A stretch of DNA of 64,000 nt, from assembly GCA_964304625.1 (NCBI GenBank), contig OZ199839.1, positions 62,001 through 126,000 on the forward strand. The letters are read 5' to 3'. Below are positions 12,621 through 25,649 of this stretch, one piece after another. This stretch comes from Kudoa neothunni. Its lineage: Eukaryota > Cnidaria. Position numbers and translations under genes: made by a program. The notes beneath the pieces were generated by a model. That model did no database searches. It saw only the letters and a list, made by a program, of their open reading frames with translations, and was not told the DNA's origin. Positions within the stretch are counted from its first letter, which is position 1. Each line of letters begins with the position of its first letter.

Positions 12621-13030
12621 CCTGGACAATATGGCATAGTGGTGTTAGGTCGAGATCGCACACCGTGAGGTTGCTAGTTCAGTTCGAAACCTAGTCCGGA
12701 AGTTCTTGTATTCTTAATCCGAAATGAAGTAGGAAGGCTGCAAGGATCTATGATTTATCGCGGTCTTGCTTGCAGCTGGGAGGTGGGCCTGGCGGAGGGG
12801 TAGAACGGGTCCTCATAATCGCCTAAACGCCGGGGTAAAGGAACGAAACAAAAATTAATCATGGGTTTTTGCAGAGCCTACACCCGCATTTAGACGATTT
12901 TCGCAGGATAATACTGATTCTGGGTTAGGCCAGGGTATGGTTGGGGGGATGGTGGTTGCTCTGAAACGTGGATGTTTAGTTTTAGTGGGTTGATTTCCCA
13001 CACTACCGCATAAACACAAGACGCTTTAAT
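12621..13030 (+). mobile_element. tRNA-derived SINE (family A)
   Basis: The 5' part resembles a tRNA: A box tggcatagtgg at 12632-12642 and B box agttcgaaacc at about 12681-12691. This is followed by a tRNA-unrelated body rich in G (gaggtgggcctggcggagg) and a 3' part around 12930-12985 (gggtatggttgggggg, gtggatgttta). The 3' part recurs after the assembly gap at about 30635-30672 (gtatgggatggtgaccgcc, gaggatgttta), which shows a dispersed family. The tRNA part cannot form a full cloverleaf and has extra bases. The element sits between ATP7 and USP14. Confidence 0.65.
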
Positions 13031-13274
13031 ATTAAATTAATTTTACAGTTAATTATATAAAACTATATTCGAACGATATTACGCCGATTTCGTAATAATT
13101 GAGCGTTTATTCTACTCCAAGTGTACATTCTATCACATTTTTCAATGCTCAACTTGAATTAATTTAATTCGGTTATTTTTGTGATTTTATATAACATCGA
13201 AAATAATAAAATTAATTGTTTAATTTACATTATTTCCTCCAAATACCAACCAAAAGAAAAGCACACTAGCTGTG

Positions 13275-16200
13275 ATGCGCAAGCACAACCTAAATCATAA
13301 CAATGGAAGTGGAGCCCGAAACAGTCCCAGGTATTGTCAGCACCTAATCGATTTCTTGTTTCTAACTAGCTGTTCTATTGAAGTGTTGGTTAAATGGGGT
13401 AAAGAACGTATACCGGTTGAAATCGACTACTCAGAGAGTCCAATGGTTTTTAAAGCCCAACTCATGACCCTAACCAGAGTTCCAATTGAAAGACAGAAAA
13501 TAATTTTCAAGGGAAGAATATTAGATGTGAGTTGAAACTTCTTTCGGATTATTGTGATTTTTTTAAATTTCTTAATTACAGGATGAAGAATGGGCCGGAT
13601 TCCGTGTTGGCAAAGTAAAATACATCTATATATATATATATATATATCACTTCATTAATTGATAAAATAATGAAATTAATCTAAATCTAATAGAATACAA
13701 TGATGACAATGGTTGGAACCGATGACGCAATACCAGCGAGTTTTTCGGATTCGAAAAATAATAATCATGCTCCTATTGAGAAACCCCCTGAGCTTGAAAT
13801 TATCGAAAAAGTATTATCTCATCTATTATTCAGTTGTCAAATATGCTTATAAAATTGAATATAGAAACGAATACCACTTGGTTTCACCAATTTAGGCAAT
13901 ACTTGTTATATGAATGCATCGTTTCAACTTATCAAATGCATAACACCGCTGAAGAATCTGCTTTTAAAGTAAGCTAGCTAAATGTATTGTGGTATTGTGC
14001 ATCGATAATGTTTATGTTAGAAAATCGGTTGATACTACCGGGGCTGAACAACCAACTAAATTGGCCCAATTTTATCGAAGTAATTACCGCATAGAATTAA
14101 AGGAGAAATTTTTATTAAATAAACAACTGCTAAATTTAAATAGACTTGAAAGATGTTTTTCGAACATCTGAGCCAAGTGATGAATCCTATCGTTTACAAA
14201 TCTCTGTCAATATGTTAGTTAGTGTAAGTTGTGTTGTTGTCTGCACATTCATGTGTTGGTTACTTTGTTGTAGTCTGTGGAAGCGTTGCTGCCACAATTT
14301 CAAGAGCGTGATAAAAATGGATTACGAATTCAACAAGTACATTATAATCGAATATTTTCATTTGCACTCTTATTATTTGTTGAATTTTAGGATGTCAACG
14401 AATTTATATTGAAACTATTTGACGTTTTCAGAACTACTAACTTTGTTTCCGGGGATGTGGAAAATGATTTGGAAGATATTACTCAACAGATCTCGCCACA
14501 ATTTGGCAATATTGTTGACACAAATTTGCGTATAGAACTCGAGGAAGTGTATGTTTTCTATAGTGGTGGGGATTGGTCTAACAATTAATCTGTTGTGTTT
14601 TTTGTGTAGTACCTCGTGTAAAGATATCCCTGATTATCAACCAACTAAAACCACAGTGTTTGAGAGTATTTTTTCCTTTGTTGTCGACGCAGGTATGCCA
14701 TTATTTTCTGATAAACAACTGAATGTATTATTAATCCTAAGACATTACTGCCAACAATAAACTCTTTAAAATATAAATAACCTTGGTTTTTATTCGAAAC
14801 TAAGTAGTTATTGACATTCAAAGTTCAATACTAAAAATGTTTGTTCATTGTTTTTGAACCGAACCCCAATTATTCCCTGGACAACTAGATAATAATTGAT
14901 TTTCTCATTCCATCGACATTGTGTGTTACTTTTCAATTATATCAATCCTTTGTTGTAACAATTGAATAAATATTTAAAAGTAACATAATAGTTTTGCCGT
15001 TGTTGCAATTGCAAGCGGTAATTTTTAGTACGTTCTGGGAGACGAATTTTTTACCTTGTCGTCTGATATTTTGTAAAAATTAGTCTTTATCATTTCCATG
15101 TGATTATCCGTATTTGCCAATCATTTACTGCTTGATACACCCATATTCTAAACATGTTAATGTATTTTTGACGTCTTCGATTTTCGTAGAAGAAGATTTT
15201 GAATGTTCTTTTTGTACTCCGGAGTGACTCGTTGGTTTTCTAAATGTTTTTTAGCATGTTAATTATTTGTCTCAAATTTAATAATTAATACAGGTATATT
15301 TTAAGATAATTAGAGTGAAATTGTATATAATTACTAGCGCGAACTGCCCAGTGTTGCTTGGGGAAGATTTCGCGTAGATCCGTCTATTAATAATATTCAA
15401 AAAATATATTGAAGTTTCGAATTAATCCATTGAGACAAAATAACTAAACATATTTGAGCATCCCACTTTAAACTTAAGGCTTTGGATTATGAAATTTAAA
15501 TTGTGGTCATTTCTTTTCAGGAGTGTTCCAATCCCGGCGTTCATTTCAAAATTTCGTGACTCGGCATCAACGCTAAATAAGTTAAGGTCAGCGTCATTTT
15601 TTTTACATTCCCGAATTATTTATATTACATTAAAGTGTTATCTACAACGTTATTTTTTGGCCCGGGGGATTTTAAAAGTCGAATTCTGGCCCGGTTGGGG
15701 AACTTTGTGCATCATCAACTTTTTAAGGGGAAAAAATAGAAAAAGTAGTAGAGATAGAAGAAAACTTATTAAAATTAGCATCGCTTGATCCGGCCGGCAT
15801 AAACATTAGTGCACTTTTCCCGAATTAACGGCTAAAAATCGCTTCAATATCAACATAAACAATTTATATAATTAGACGAAATAAGAGTACAACCATCTCT
15901 GCATTGAATTTAATCGTTGGAAGTTCAACATAGCGGACGATTTCAATGAAATCTACGAACGCGGTGCTTGTATTTTAAAGCTTCAATCTATCTGATTATA
16001 GAATTCCTTATCAAAACGCTATTAATAATACAGACTTTTGCTCATATTTTAAATAATTAATAGAACCTTAAAATATACTTATCACGTCATATACATTAAA
16101 ACTCCCCACATAGAGAGCGTATCTGCACGAATACCTATATTTAAGTACTAAATTTATATACAAAGTCAGATAGTGGCAGTTTATCAACATTTGATAGAGC

Positions 16201-19200
16201 ATATAATGGGGAAAATTTACTTCAACCAACCATCAGCAGGTCATAAGCAGGTGTTAATCTTATTGTTGAGATCAAATATTCCGTTTAACAAACTTCGAAT
16301 CGACAAAATCACCATTTTCTAAACATTTATAGGGAGATTTGATGGCATGAAAACAATTTGAAGATTTTTTGAAACGTGGTGATTTTAAAAAAATTTCATA
16401 AATGTCTCTCAATAAGAAAAATTTTAGTCGCGTGTGCGCTCTTGTGTCACACACAGACGAAGGATTTTATATAGACAGAAGATTAATAAGCTGAATTTAT
16501 TTGTAAGAAATCTAAGAAAAATAATTGGAACCATTTGTGAGGGAACAAAAAATCTTCGGAGGAATGCTTTTAAATTTCCCCATTGCAGACAAATGGCAAG
16601 CTTCAATCAAATATTAACTAATCTTAATTAATGTTGAGGAATTTTTTAAATAATCCATCACTTATGAGAAAATTTTTGTTAATGTAATTGCACTATATAT
16701 AATGAGTCAAATATGCTTATTTATGAGTTGGCGCGTCTTTTTAGTTTATCTGCGGTGGAGGAATTATTTATGCTATTGTTCAAAGAAAGATTAGAAATTA
16801 AGTTTCAATTAATTTTAATTAATTATATATTTTAAATTTAAATATATGTGTGCGTGCGAATAGAATTTAAGCTTAATTTTTGATTGCCTCAAAATTCTCG
16901 TTTTAAATATGCCAATATTAAAGGTTGAGCATAGTTTTAATTAAGATGGTGCGTCTGTTGATTATCTAAACATTATTGTGCCTTATTGTTGGCAGTTGAT
17001 TCAATTTTTGATTATTTTTTCACACAATAATACCTATTCATAAATGTAACTGGATTGAAATTCTAGATACTCGAGATATAATGAGAGGTATCATAAAAGT
17101 AAGCTCATTTTTTCACATTCTCATATTAAAACTTTTTATTTTAGCGAATGGATGATACCATAGAAAGAACCCACGAGGAATCCAATAAAGAAGTCGTTTT
17201 CCAAAGGCATGTAAGTTGATCAATATTAGGGAAGGAGCTTTTGTTTACTCACTATTTTAACCATTAGAGCACATTCACGCGTTTGCCTGCTTTCTTTTGT
17301 GTGCATTTGGGAAGATTCTTTTTCAAAGCCAAACAAAATATTTGCGCCAAAGTGCTTAGGGTAACATTAACGTTTTGTCTCAACAGCATTCTTCATTATG
17401 TGTATCGACCGTAGGAAGTTAAACTACCGTTTCAGCTTGATCTTTATACTTTGTGCTCTAAAGACCTTCAAGATGTGCTTCTCCCCATGCGAAATTTAAT
17501 TGACAACGCTAATCGAAACTCCACCAACGAAGTAGAAATGGCAGTACTTTATCTGATTTTTAGCATCGTTTGTTGAGTTTAACTGTGTTTTTTTCGTAGG
17601 ATGATACTGCGGAAGAACCCAAAGATGATAATTCAAATGTGAACCCTGTTGAAAGCGATAACTCCCCTCTCTATTCGCTTCCCGAACAAAATTTGGGTAT
17701 TTTATTTGAAAGTTTGTTTTAAATCAGTTTTTGGTGAAACTTTGTGCGATTAAAAACTGTAATGTGGAATAAAGTATAATTAAAATATTTTGTCTAACAA
17801 ATGATTACATTGACGGAAAATCAAGATTTAAGGTTGTGTCGTAAACGATCCGAAAAGCTCAACCAGATGGATTAATACATGTTAATTTAAACATCGTTAT
17901 GTTATAGCTGAAAGCCATTTGTAATTACAGTTATTGAGGTTTAATGTCACTGAAATACAAATATTATAATTAATAATATTAGATTGCTCAAAAAATATTT
18001 ACAAGCTATTACATATCTGAATAGTTTACGCGATAGATATTTCACTTATTGGTGGATTATATTTAGTTAACTGTGATGGTAACTATTGCATGAATATAAA
18101 ATTATTTTTTATAATTATTTTAATCCTTTATCTATTATATATACCAATGGTTCCCACACCCCTAAGGATGTGAACTATGGGCTTGAGGATGCGAGTCCGA
18201 TTTTAGTTGGATTGCGCTTATATATACAGTAAGAAACCAATTTCAAGTAATCCTCGAGGACCAAGAAAAAATTGCGTCAAATCGGTCGTGTCCAATTTCA
18301 TACTTGCGTGTGCAACTATTTCGGAAAAAATTGACATTGAATAATGATTAAGTTGCGTTTAAAAAGGCCAGTTAATTATATATTAATTTTTAAAAGATAA
18401 TTAAAACTCGAGAAACGTGTTAACAGCACAAAAATATTTTTCGACAATCTATGAAATACTCCCCCTGGTGCTATCGGTAGAATAAGGCAGTTTCGTCTAT
18501 ATTGTAAATAAAATTTTCAGAATAACTTTTAAAAATTGTTCTGATTTGATTGGTCTACTCGGAGGTAGTTCCAGGTGTAGCATCAGCAGATTAGCTAATA
18601 AAATTTGATTTTTTAATGTTGTACCTTTTTTTAAAACAACGAAACCCTCAACGAAGTGCACATAAAGATCAACCCTTTTCTTTGGCTAATTGATTTCTCT
18701 TGATGATTATTGTGACGAAGTTTACTACAATCTTTTTACTTCGTGTCCACCCAATCCACTCATATACATCTTCATCAACAGAATTAAATTGTCCTGCATG
18801 CAAATGATTTCTATTTTTAGATTCTAAAAACACTTATAGGTTTTGATTATTTTATTTTTCATCTCTAGGAATCCATTAGGAGTCGAGATAATAGATATTT
18901 TAAAACGTGATATAGTGGCAGTTTTTGGGTCATTCGATTGGAGACTTTCATCATAATAAGTAATGTTATACATTGGGGGAATAAGTATAGTTATAGGAGT
19001 TTTCGGCATTAAATATCGACTTAACTAAACAATAAACAAGAAGTACCTGAAAAAGGTGTGTGAAATTGGTCAGTCACGCGACTTTTAGTTACATTATGTC
19101 GTAATGTTTTAAAATAATTTTTATACAAGTTTTGATTGAAATATTACTTTATGTAACTAGTTAAATATTTTGTTCATATTAAAATGCTATACAAGGGTTT

Positions 19201-20035
19201 TGAGGAATGAGTGTATAAAATGTGTCAGATAAAAACATTAATTTGAACAATAAAAATTAATCATCGCAAATTATCATCGAGTTAAACAGTTTTTGCTACT
19301 TTTATAATCTCTCTAAAATGAGCTTAATTCTTTGTTGTGTCTATCACAGTCATTAAAAGTATGATATTTTAAAAAATGTTTACTTAATTTCTCCTCTGAA
19401 CTAATTGAAAAATTCTTATATTTCTTTATTTTTTGAACATGACCTTCTATAATGAAATATTTACAATCTCGTGCGAAGCTGGGAAGTTCGCGCTAGTTTC
19501 CTATAAATACCAGATAAATTGGCTAAATTCAGTTATTATACATTGTATAATTTGCTATAAAATGTGTGCTGTATGCGTGTAAGTGATAACAATATTGACC
19601 GCACATAGTCAGTGTCGTAGACCTAACATCACCACTTCTGTATTTGGCATATTTTAAATTTGAGAATTCTTCTTACCATGTCTCTTCCAATTATATACTT
19701 CATATTTGATTTACGTAAACTTATATACTTGTGTAGATCCAGGAACAAGTGGTTCTGGAATATACAATTTGAAGGCTATAATCACTCACAAAGGTCGTTA
19801 TTCAAGTAGTGGTCATTACGTCGCATGGGTTAAAGTGGCTAAAAATGTGTGGGCCAAACTTGACGATAGTGAGGTTACTATTCTTGACGATGAGTACATC
19901 AAGAAATTGTACGGTGGAGGTATATCACTAACATACTAACGTTAAATGGATGAAAAATTTCATATTGCTTTAGGTGAATGGCATTCTGCTTATGTAGCGC
20001 TCTATGAAGCTGAAACAGTTCCTCCAAAACTTTGA
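13275..20035 (+). CDS. USP14: Proteasome-associated ubiquitin carboxyl-terminal hydrolase 14
   Basis: Cys protease that trims ubiquitin chains at the proteasome. Seventeen exons: 13275-13330, 13370-13526, 13582-13614, 13694-13810, 13865-13968, 14021-14079, 14144-14223, 14274-14336, 14391-14548, 14610-14692, 17067-17098, 17145-17210, 17268-17360, 17415-17543, 17600-17696, 19737-19919 and 19974-20035, in frame throughout, 523 aa (human 494). The N-terminal Ubl domain (VLVKWGKE, VFKAQLMTLT) binds the proteasome. The Cys box GFTNLGNTCYMNA carries the catalytic Cys. The QQDVNEF box follows, and the His box GHYVAWVK is near the end. The end, GGGEWHSAYVALYE, is typical of USP14. The stretch between SFVVDA and DTRDIM is 25-30 residues shorter than in human, so a symmetrical phase-1 exon may be missed in the 2.4 kb intron. 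That intron holds a Helitron; the 2.0 kb intron 17697-19736 holds another Helitron end. The start is uncertain by one small exon. Confidence 0.93.
15334..16482 (-). mobile_element. Non-autonomous Helitron, complete ends, in USP14 intron
   Basis: On the minus strand the element starts at 16482 with TCTTCTGTCTATATAAAATC, preceded by A. It ends at 15334 with GTTCGCGCTAG, followed by T. TC start, CTAG end and insertion between A and T are the standard Helitron signature. The terminal 25 bp match, in inverted sense, the end at 19470-19496. Length is 1149 bp with no Rep/helicase coding, so it must have been moved by another element. Its right two thirds match 1-707. Confidence 0.7.
18131..19496 (+). 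mobile_element. Second Helitron, plus strand (3' end clear, 5' end tentative)
   Basis: The 3' end at 19496 is clear: tgcgaa ... ttcgcg forms a short stem-loop right before CTAG, followed by T, and the last 25 bp are shared with the 15334-16482 copy. The 5' start is a guess: A at 18130, then TCTATTATATATACC. The interior does not obviously match the other copies. It lies in the 2.0 kb USP14 intron. Confidence 0.4.
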
Positions 20036-21284
20036 TTATTGACACATTGCCTATTTCTCATTGTTTTTCCTCATCCATTCATTCGCTTATTCTTTTTCAT
20101 GCTCCTACCACACAGCTGTCAGTTGTGTGACTAAAAACTCCTGGTTGTTTTGTGTATTTCTTGGTGATTAGTGGCTTATTTTTTCCTTTCTTCGCTTCAA
20201 CAGTATTTTAGTAGTGATTATTACGCGCACTGACTACCGACTACTTAGACTCCAAACTGGTCTTGATATGACATACATAAATTATACAAGAAATTGAATT
20301 TATTTAACGATTAAATATTTTTAATTTTTTATGATTTTTTGGCCCTATTACTGCCATAAAAATATATTATAAGCATTATAGGGTTATTAATACGTATATA
20401 TTGTTTCTAAAAATTAAGTAAGCATTGGTTACCAGGTTAGTTATACCGCATACTTAACTTAAACCAACGCATAAATATCTCTCCCTATTGATCATCCACC
20501 CACACATTAATTATAACCTCCAAAATACATGTATATTAAAATCTACGTAAAATTTACAAATGCTTTTGATTTAGTTTTTTATTATTCAAATTGATTAAGA
20601 CGAATAGCTGTAATTTTGTAATAAAATTTTAACACCCTTACCTTAATATTAGCTAATCATTCCTTATTTTATCAAAGAATTTATATAAGTTAACTTTATT
20701 TTATAATCATTTAACAAACTTAGTAATTGATCATATTTTTTAAATTAAAAATGATAATATAAACTTTATATAAAAATCATAATTTCATATAAATCTAAAT
20801 CTAAATAAATAAGACAGAAGCTATTTATGTGGTAAATTTTTATCATAAATCAGAGGTCACTAAAGTTCTTAACAGGCGAGCCAAACTTTAGATGTTCATA
20901 AGCTTGGAGGGCAGGATCAAACATTTTTTTGGAAACAAACAAATTATAAAAATGAAACAAAAATAAGATAAATATAACAAAATTATGAATTTGTTTGAGT
21001 GTGAAACGTGGAATTGATTCATGTTCGATAAAAGTTTTCCTTGTGAAGTGCTAAATAGATCAGACATGTGGCGTCAGGGTATGCAGTGCATATCCTGGAG
21101 GGTATAGGAGGAAATAAAATTTTAGTTAAAATGTAGAATAGCGGCTGTAATCCAAATCAGCGACAAAGAACAAAAAAGAACCTGCTGATTATTTTATTTT
21201 TAAGTATTTATCAGTGTTACACCACCAGTAGATTACTTTGGCAATTGCCGAAATGTATTAGTGCAGAGAACTCCTAGAGAAGTG

Positions 21285-21400
21285 GTTCTTGACACAATCA
21301 TAATATCCAGGTAGGTATAGTTTTGACTGTATTTAATTGTTTTTTGCCCTTCGCTATCGCTCCTAGGGACCAAAAATAATTCTATGCATCAGATTCTAAA
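21285..21400 (+). repeat. Dispersed repeat shared with 63895-64000
   Basis: The string cataatatccaggtaggtat occurs here and near 63910. It is followed in both by ttttga...tgtatttaatt and by similar AT-rich text to the end of the window. This is a dispersed element of unknown class. It could be one end of a hAT element, since gtggttcttgacac precedes it here. Confidence 0.6.
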
Positions 21401-21429
21401 AAATAAACTTTATAGATAAACTATATATA

Positions 21430-21904
21430 GGAGTAGCCGGGATTAAGAATGTGAATTGCGCATACGTGGTTGCTAGTTTGGATTAAAAACTTCCGCGTCA
21501 ATAGCCATTGTCAACATCTAGCCCCTCGCAATTATTTCAACAGGCTATGCCACCAATTAAGCCACGTCGAGTATAATATGTTATATTAATTTTACAATTG
21601 AATTCGAAAAATTCTAATTATGATGGATTGTCATAATATATCCATGATGATTCCCTACTGTATCAATTCTTTGTCTATACCAGGGGTAAATTAAATAACG
21701 TTAGAATTAAAAAGGGAGAATTTTTTCATTATGGGTTTCTGACGTACCTACAGATTTCTAAGGAATTATATTATTCAGGCTATTAAACTCAATAAGAATT
21801 GAGCAAAAATTCTTAAAATGTTTTTAAACAATAAGTTTTTGACAGCTATTTATAAAATTATTCTCAGTCTTTTTATGCCTCGTTTATCATATAGTGGTGT
21901 AGCC

Positions 21905-21937
<33 letters not shown>

Positions 21938-22150
21938 AAATGACTATTTTTAATTATTTCTAATCCGTAAGAGCGAAGGATTGGGAAACAATTAATTTGA
22001 TTTAGAAAAATATAAACAATAAAATCTGTACACAGCTTGTGGGGGAGTTGATGGGATTAAAAATTGTCATTACGCAAAAGTATGTGCTTTTTAGGGCCAG
22101 AATTTGAATTTACCCCTCAAATAGCCTCTGCTATAGCTAAACCAGTATAA
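21430..22150 (-). repeat. Two related blocks, possibly a second SINE family
   Basis: Read on the minus strand, the blocks at about 22150-22025 and 21575-21430 align over roughly 120 bp: a gag-ggg motif, then catac..tttgcgtaatgacaat with ctttaatccc-like endings followed by an actcc motif. The second has a tRNA-like start (gtggcttaattggtggcatag). They lie about 450 bp apart in the same orientation. The class is uncertain. Confidence 0.35.
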
Positions 22151-23898
22151 AACGTTAAGAGAAATATGAATTCGACTTTCAAGTTAGGAACTGGCTATTG
22201 CAACTGATAGGATTATCAACTAAAATAACGGTTGTATCAAAATTTTAATGTGTTAAATACATATAACAATAAATGAACTATTATTAAAGAAATTAGTTGA
22301 CTTTTTACCTCTAAATTGGCCAATTATACATGAATTAAATTATAATTTTATTAAATAATTTATATCTGTATTGGTCTTTAAATAACACTGATTATAAGTA
22401 ATGTAATTTTTATAGGGGATCACAAGGAACGTTGAACATTCTAAGAATTAGCGCGCGTGCTAAAAATACCCTAATGCGTTCCATTTTGTTTTTGTCAATT
22501 TTATCATATTTTCTTTATCAAAGATGGGCAAAAAACAACCAATAATATTTTTTAGTTAATTTTATAAAAGTGGATATAAATGTTTTATAAAAATATAAAG
22601 GAAATTATTATATAAGGGATATATATTTCGTAGAATATTTTTTTTGAATTTAAATCTAAATTTCTCATCTTCGCTGTTTAGGTAATCCAATGGCTGTTAG
22701 ATCAAAATCTTTTAGACTGCCTTACTGTTCTTATTTTAGAGGAGAATTTTAAATATATATAAAATTAATAAAAAATTCTATATGATTATTTAACTATTGA
22801 AACTATGGTAGATTTCACGATACTCTATCTGCTGACCATTTTATTTATTACAAAAGTCTTCAGACATGTCATTATTAATAGCTTGGTGGAGGATGCTTCA
22901 GGAATTGCATTCGAACCTGTCTTGATTTGCCTAATGCTTTATATCTAATATTTATTTAAGCGAATTATACGTATATTTATACTATTTCTTCTTTCATTTA
23001 GCTCGTTATTTTATACTCGATTATCGTATTTCGAATTGTTCTCGTTGGTATCGCTTTTTGCTTAAAGTTAATTACATCATTTTAAATGAATATTTTATAA
23101 CAATATTATCTCTAACATGGCTCCAATTCTCTTATTAGCAATTATTAAATTAAGGATAAATTCACTGCAATATTCTGCAGACGTTGGCATATGTTGTTTG
23201 TACAGACTAATGCATTTTATAAGCGCTTTGAATAGGGTTTAAATTTAGCTTTGGACGTTTCTTGTAATTTCGCATTGTTACTAGACTAGATTTAGCATTA
23301 TTTTTGGATGGAAAATTATCCTGTATATATTCGCTGACAGAAAATATTTTTATTCGAATAAATTAAATAGTAATGTTTCAAATAACTGACATTAATGCTA
23401 AAATGATAAATGGTGATCTTTATTGCTGAAACCAACTATGAAAATTAAGACTAACAATTAAATGTAAAATTGATTATTTTATCGTAAAATAATTTATGTA
23501 CAATCATTGCTGCAAACAACCCCCATCAACGCAAGCTCATTTGTTCTTAATTAACGTATCGAGTATATCGATACTTCTTGTTATATAAAATAAACACAAC
23601 AAGATTTGAAACCCATTTATATATTAACTTAAAAATGAATCTATTGAAAAAAATATTAAACAATGTTTGTATATTTGGACAATTCATAGGTAAAAAGTCA
23701 ACTGATTTATTTTCTTTGGAAAATGTTATTATTAATATTTAATTAATTGTTATAAATATTTAAAAATTAAAAGTTTGATTTAAGCGTTATATTGGTAGAT
23801 ATTTTCATCCAATTTAATAACCAGTCCTCACACCATCATACCATCACACCCTCACCCAGGGATTAAACGGACCCCTTGCAATAGTCACTGCCTTCAAG

Positions 23899-25114
23899 TT
23901 AACCCTTCCGGGACCAACCGATTTGAAAAACCGTGTATACCCATGCCCGAGCGGGGTCTCGTGAGACCTCAGTAAAAATAGAACATAAACTTAATTAAAT
24001 TACATCAAACTCGTATATTTAAAAGTGAACGTAATATTGAACTAATTGACGTTACAATTATTATGTAATACCTTGAATGTCAATAAATATCTTGATGTAT
24101 GCATATATTGTTGATGCATGAAAAATTTAGTTTTCTTTTAAAATTAATGACATTATGTAATCAATAATTAGAAAGTGAATAAGGCATAATATTACACAAC
24201 ACTTGGACACTATATCGCTAGCACTCAGCTGCCACATAACGGTGAAGGGTTGATCTTAAGATTTTAAGATTAAGAAGTTCAACATATCTTTTAAATTAAA
24301 CAAATTTCACATCATGTTTTTGAATGTATTATTTTGTTAAAAATTAAATATTCTTTCATATCACGGGCTATAAATAATCTTGACCCAAATCAAATGATAT
24401 GACGTCATTTGAGTTTAAAAATCCGCGTAACTAATATTTAGAGAATAACGTTTCGTGAACCTGAAAATTTCAAAGGATAATTCCCGTCCAGGTGATCGGA
24501 AAAACATTGAAACGTTTTCGACATGTTCATGTAAATAATCAGTACCACCTGATTGGCCATCGCATTTCTCAATGTCATAACACATTCATCCATGCTTTCC
24601 AGGTCTGATTCAGACATGTTGTTGTATTCAGATATTTCCTCAACCTCATAATAATCATCGATGTAGTCTTCATCATTATTTTAATTATTTTTTGACAACA
24701 ACAGATTCAATTTATGAGGAAAAGCAACAAAACGTAGCAGACCAATCGGATTAGTTATCGCTAATCTATAGCGGCAATCTTCTGAGATTTTTGTCGTTAT
24801 TTGCATACACATGTAATGTTTAAACGAAATATATTTTTTAATATTTCACTAAAATTAATTTTTATAAAACAAAAAAATGAGTTTACGAACATTTATAATT
24901 GCAAGCAATCAAAATATTGTGTTTTATGAGTATTCTAAAAATTTTAACATCAACTGAAGCCGATTTTTAGAGTTATGATTAGAAAGAGGTATCTTGGGGT
25001 CTCGGCAGACCCCGTTTGTCCTCCTGATGGTTACGGGAGTAAATTTCGATTTTTCATCAGACTCAGAGGGTAAATTTGAAAAAACCGTTGAAATCCTCTG
25101 AATTAGAGGGTTAA
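23899..25114 (-). mobile_element. Degraded piggyBac element
   Basis: The element is bounded by TTAA at 23899-23902 and 25111-25114. Both ends start TTAACCCT, carry a cggttt/aaaccg segment and an internal mirrored motif, ggggtctcgtgagacc on the left and ggggtctcggcagacccc on the right. About 1.2 kb long. Inside, at about 24540-24670 on the minus strand, an acidic stretch (SESDLESMDE) resembles the acidic N-terminal leader of piggyBac transposases. The rest of the transposase is missing, so it is not autonomous. Confidence 0.6.
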
Positions 25115-25649
25115 AAATTCAACATATTATAAAAATCATTGTCGATGTAAAAACCAACTTACACTTTCATGAAAAATTCAATAATAATACAATATTCGTT
25201 CACTCAATTTTTAAAAAAAGAAAATCCGTCCCTTTAAGCGCACACCACACCCCCTCAAAACACATGAAAAATTAATGCCACATATGTCGGTTAAAACGAG
25301 TGCTATAAAATGTGTATTAAAGAGACTTTAACGGTCTCATATAAATATGCGGAATCCGATTCCACCGTTATCAGTTTTGTCGGCTATTGTTCATGCTTAA
25401 TCTGCAGATTAATGAAATTAGGTGTAGCTAACATTGTTGTTTCAACGAACACGCACCATTGTTACACATCACCTCGATTAAAAAAATTGAAAAAGTATAC
25501 TTGGTTGATTTAAAAACAGTTGACTCATTGAATAAATAGTTTAACAGTTGAAAACAATAAAAATTAATTATCCCGAAGAATAACGACGAATAAAAATCAA
25601 CAAATTCACTGAACAGTTTCGCATTTGACACTGCTTCAAAGTGGAATCT

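Larger units (their letters stand above)
20036..23898. other. Intergenic region with dispersed repeats, no gene supported
   Basis: AT-rich sequence downstream of USP14. It contains a (TAA)n run near 21907-21933, a repeat at 21285-21400 that recurs at 63895-64000, and two related blocks at about 21430-21575 and 22025-22150 (see separate entries). A hAT-like end may sit near 20850 (cagaggtcactaaagttctt), but no partner end was found. I see no exons. Confidence 0.5.

Noticed and set aside
12621-12700. tRNA gene
   Set aside because: A and B boxes are present but no full cloverleaf or acceptor stem can be drawn, and the sequence continues into a SINE body.
15334-19496. A single 4.2 kb element bounded by the inverted ACTAGCGCGAAC ends
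   Set aside because: Five conserved USP14 exons lie between the two ends, and each end is better explained as the 3' terminus of a separate Helitron in opposite orientation.
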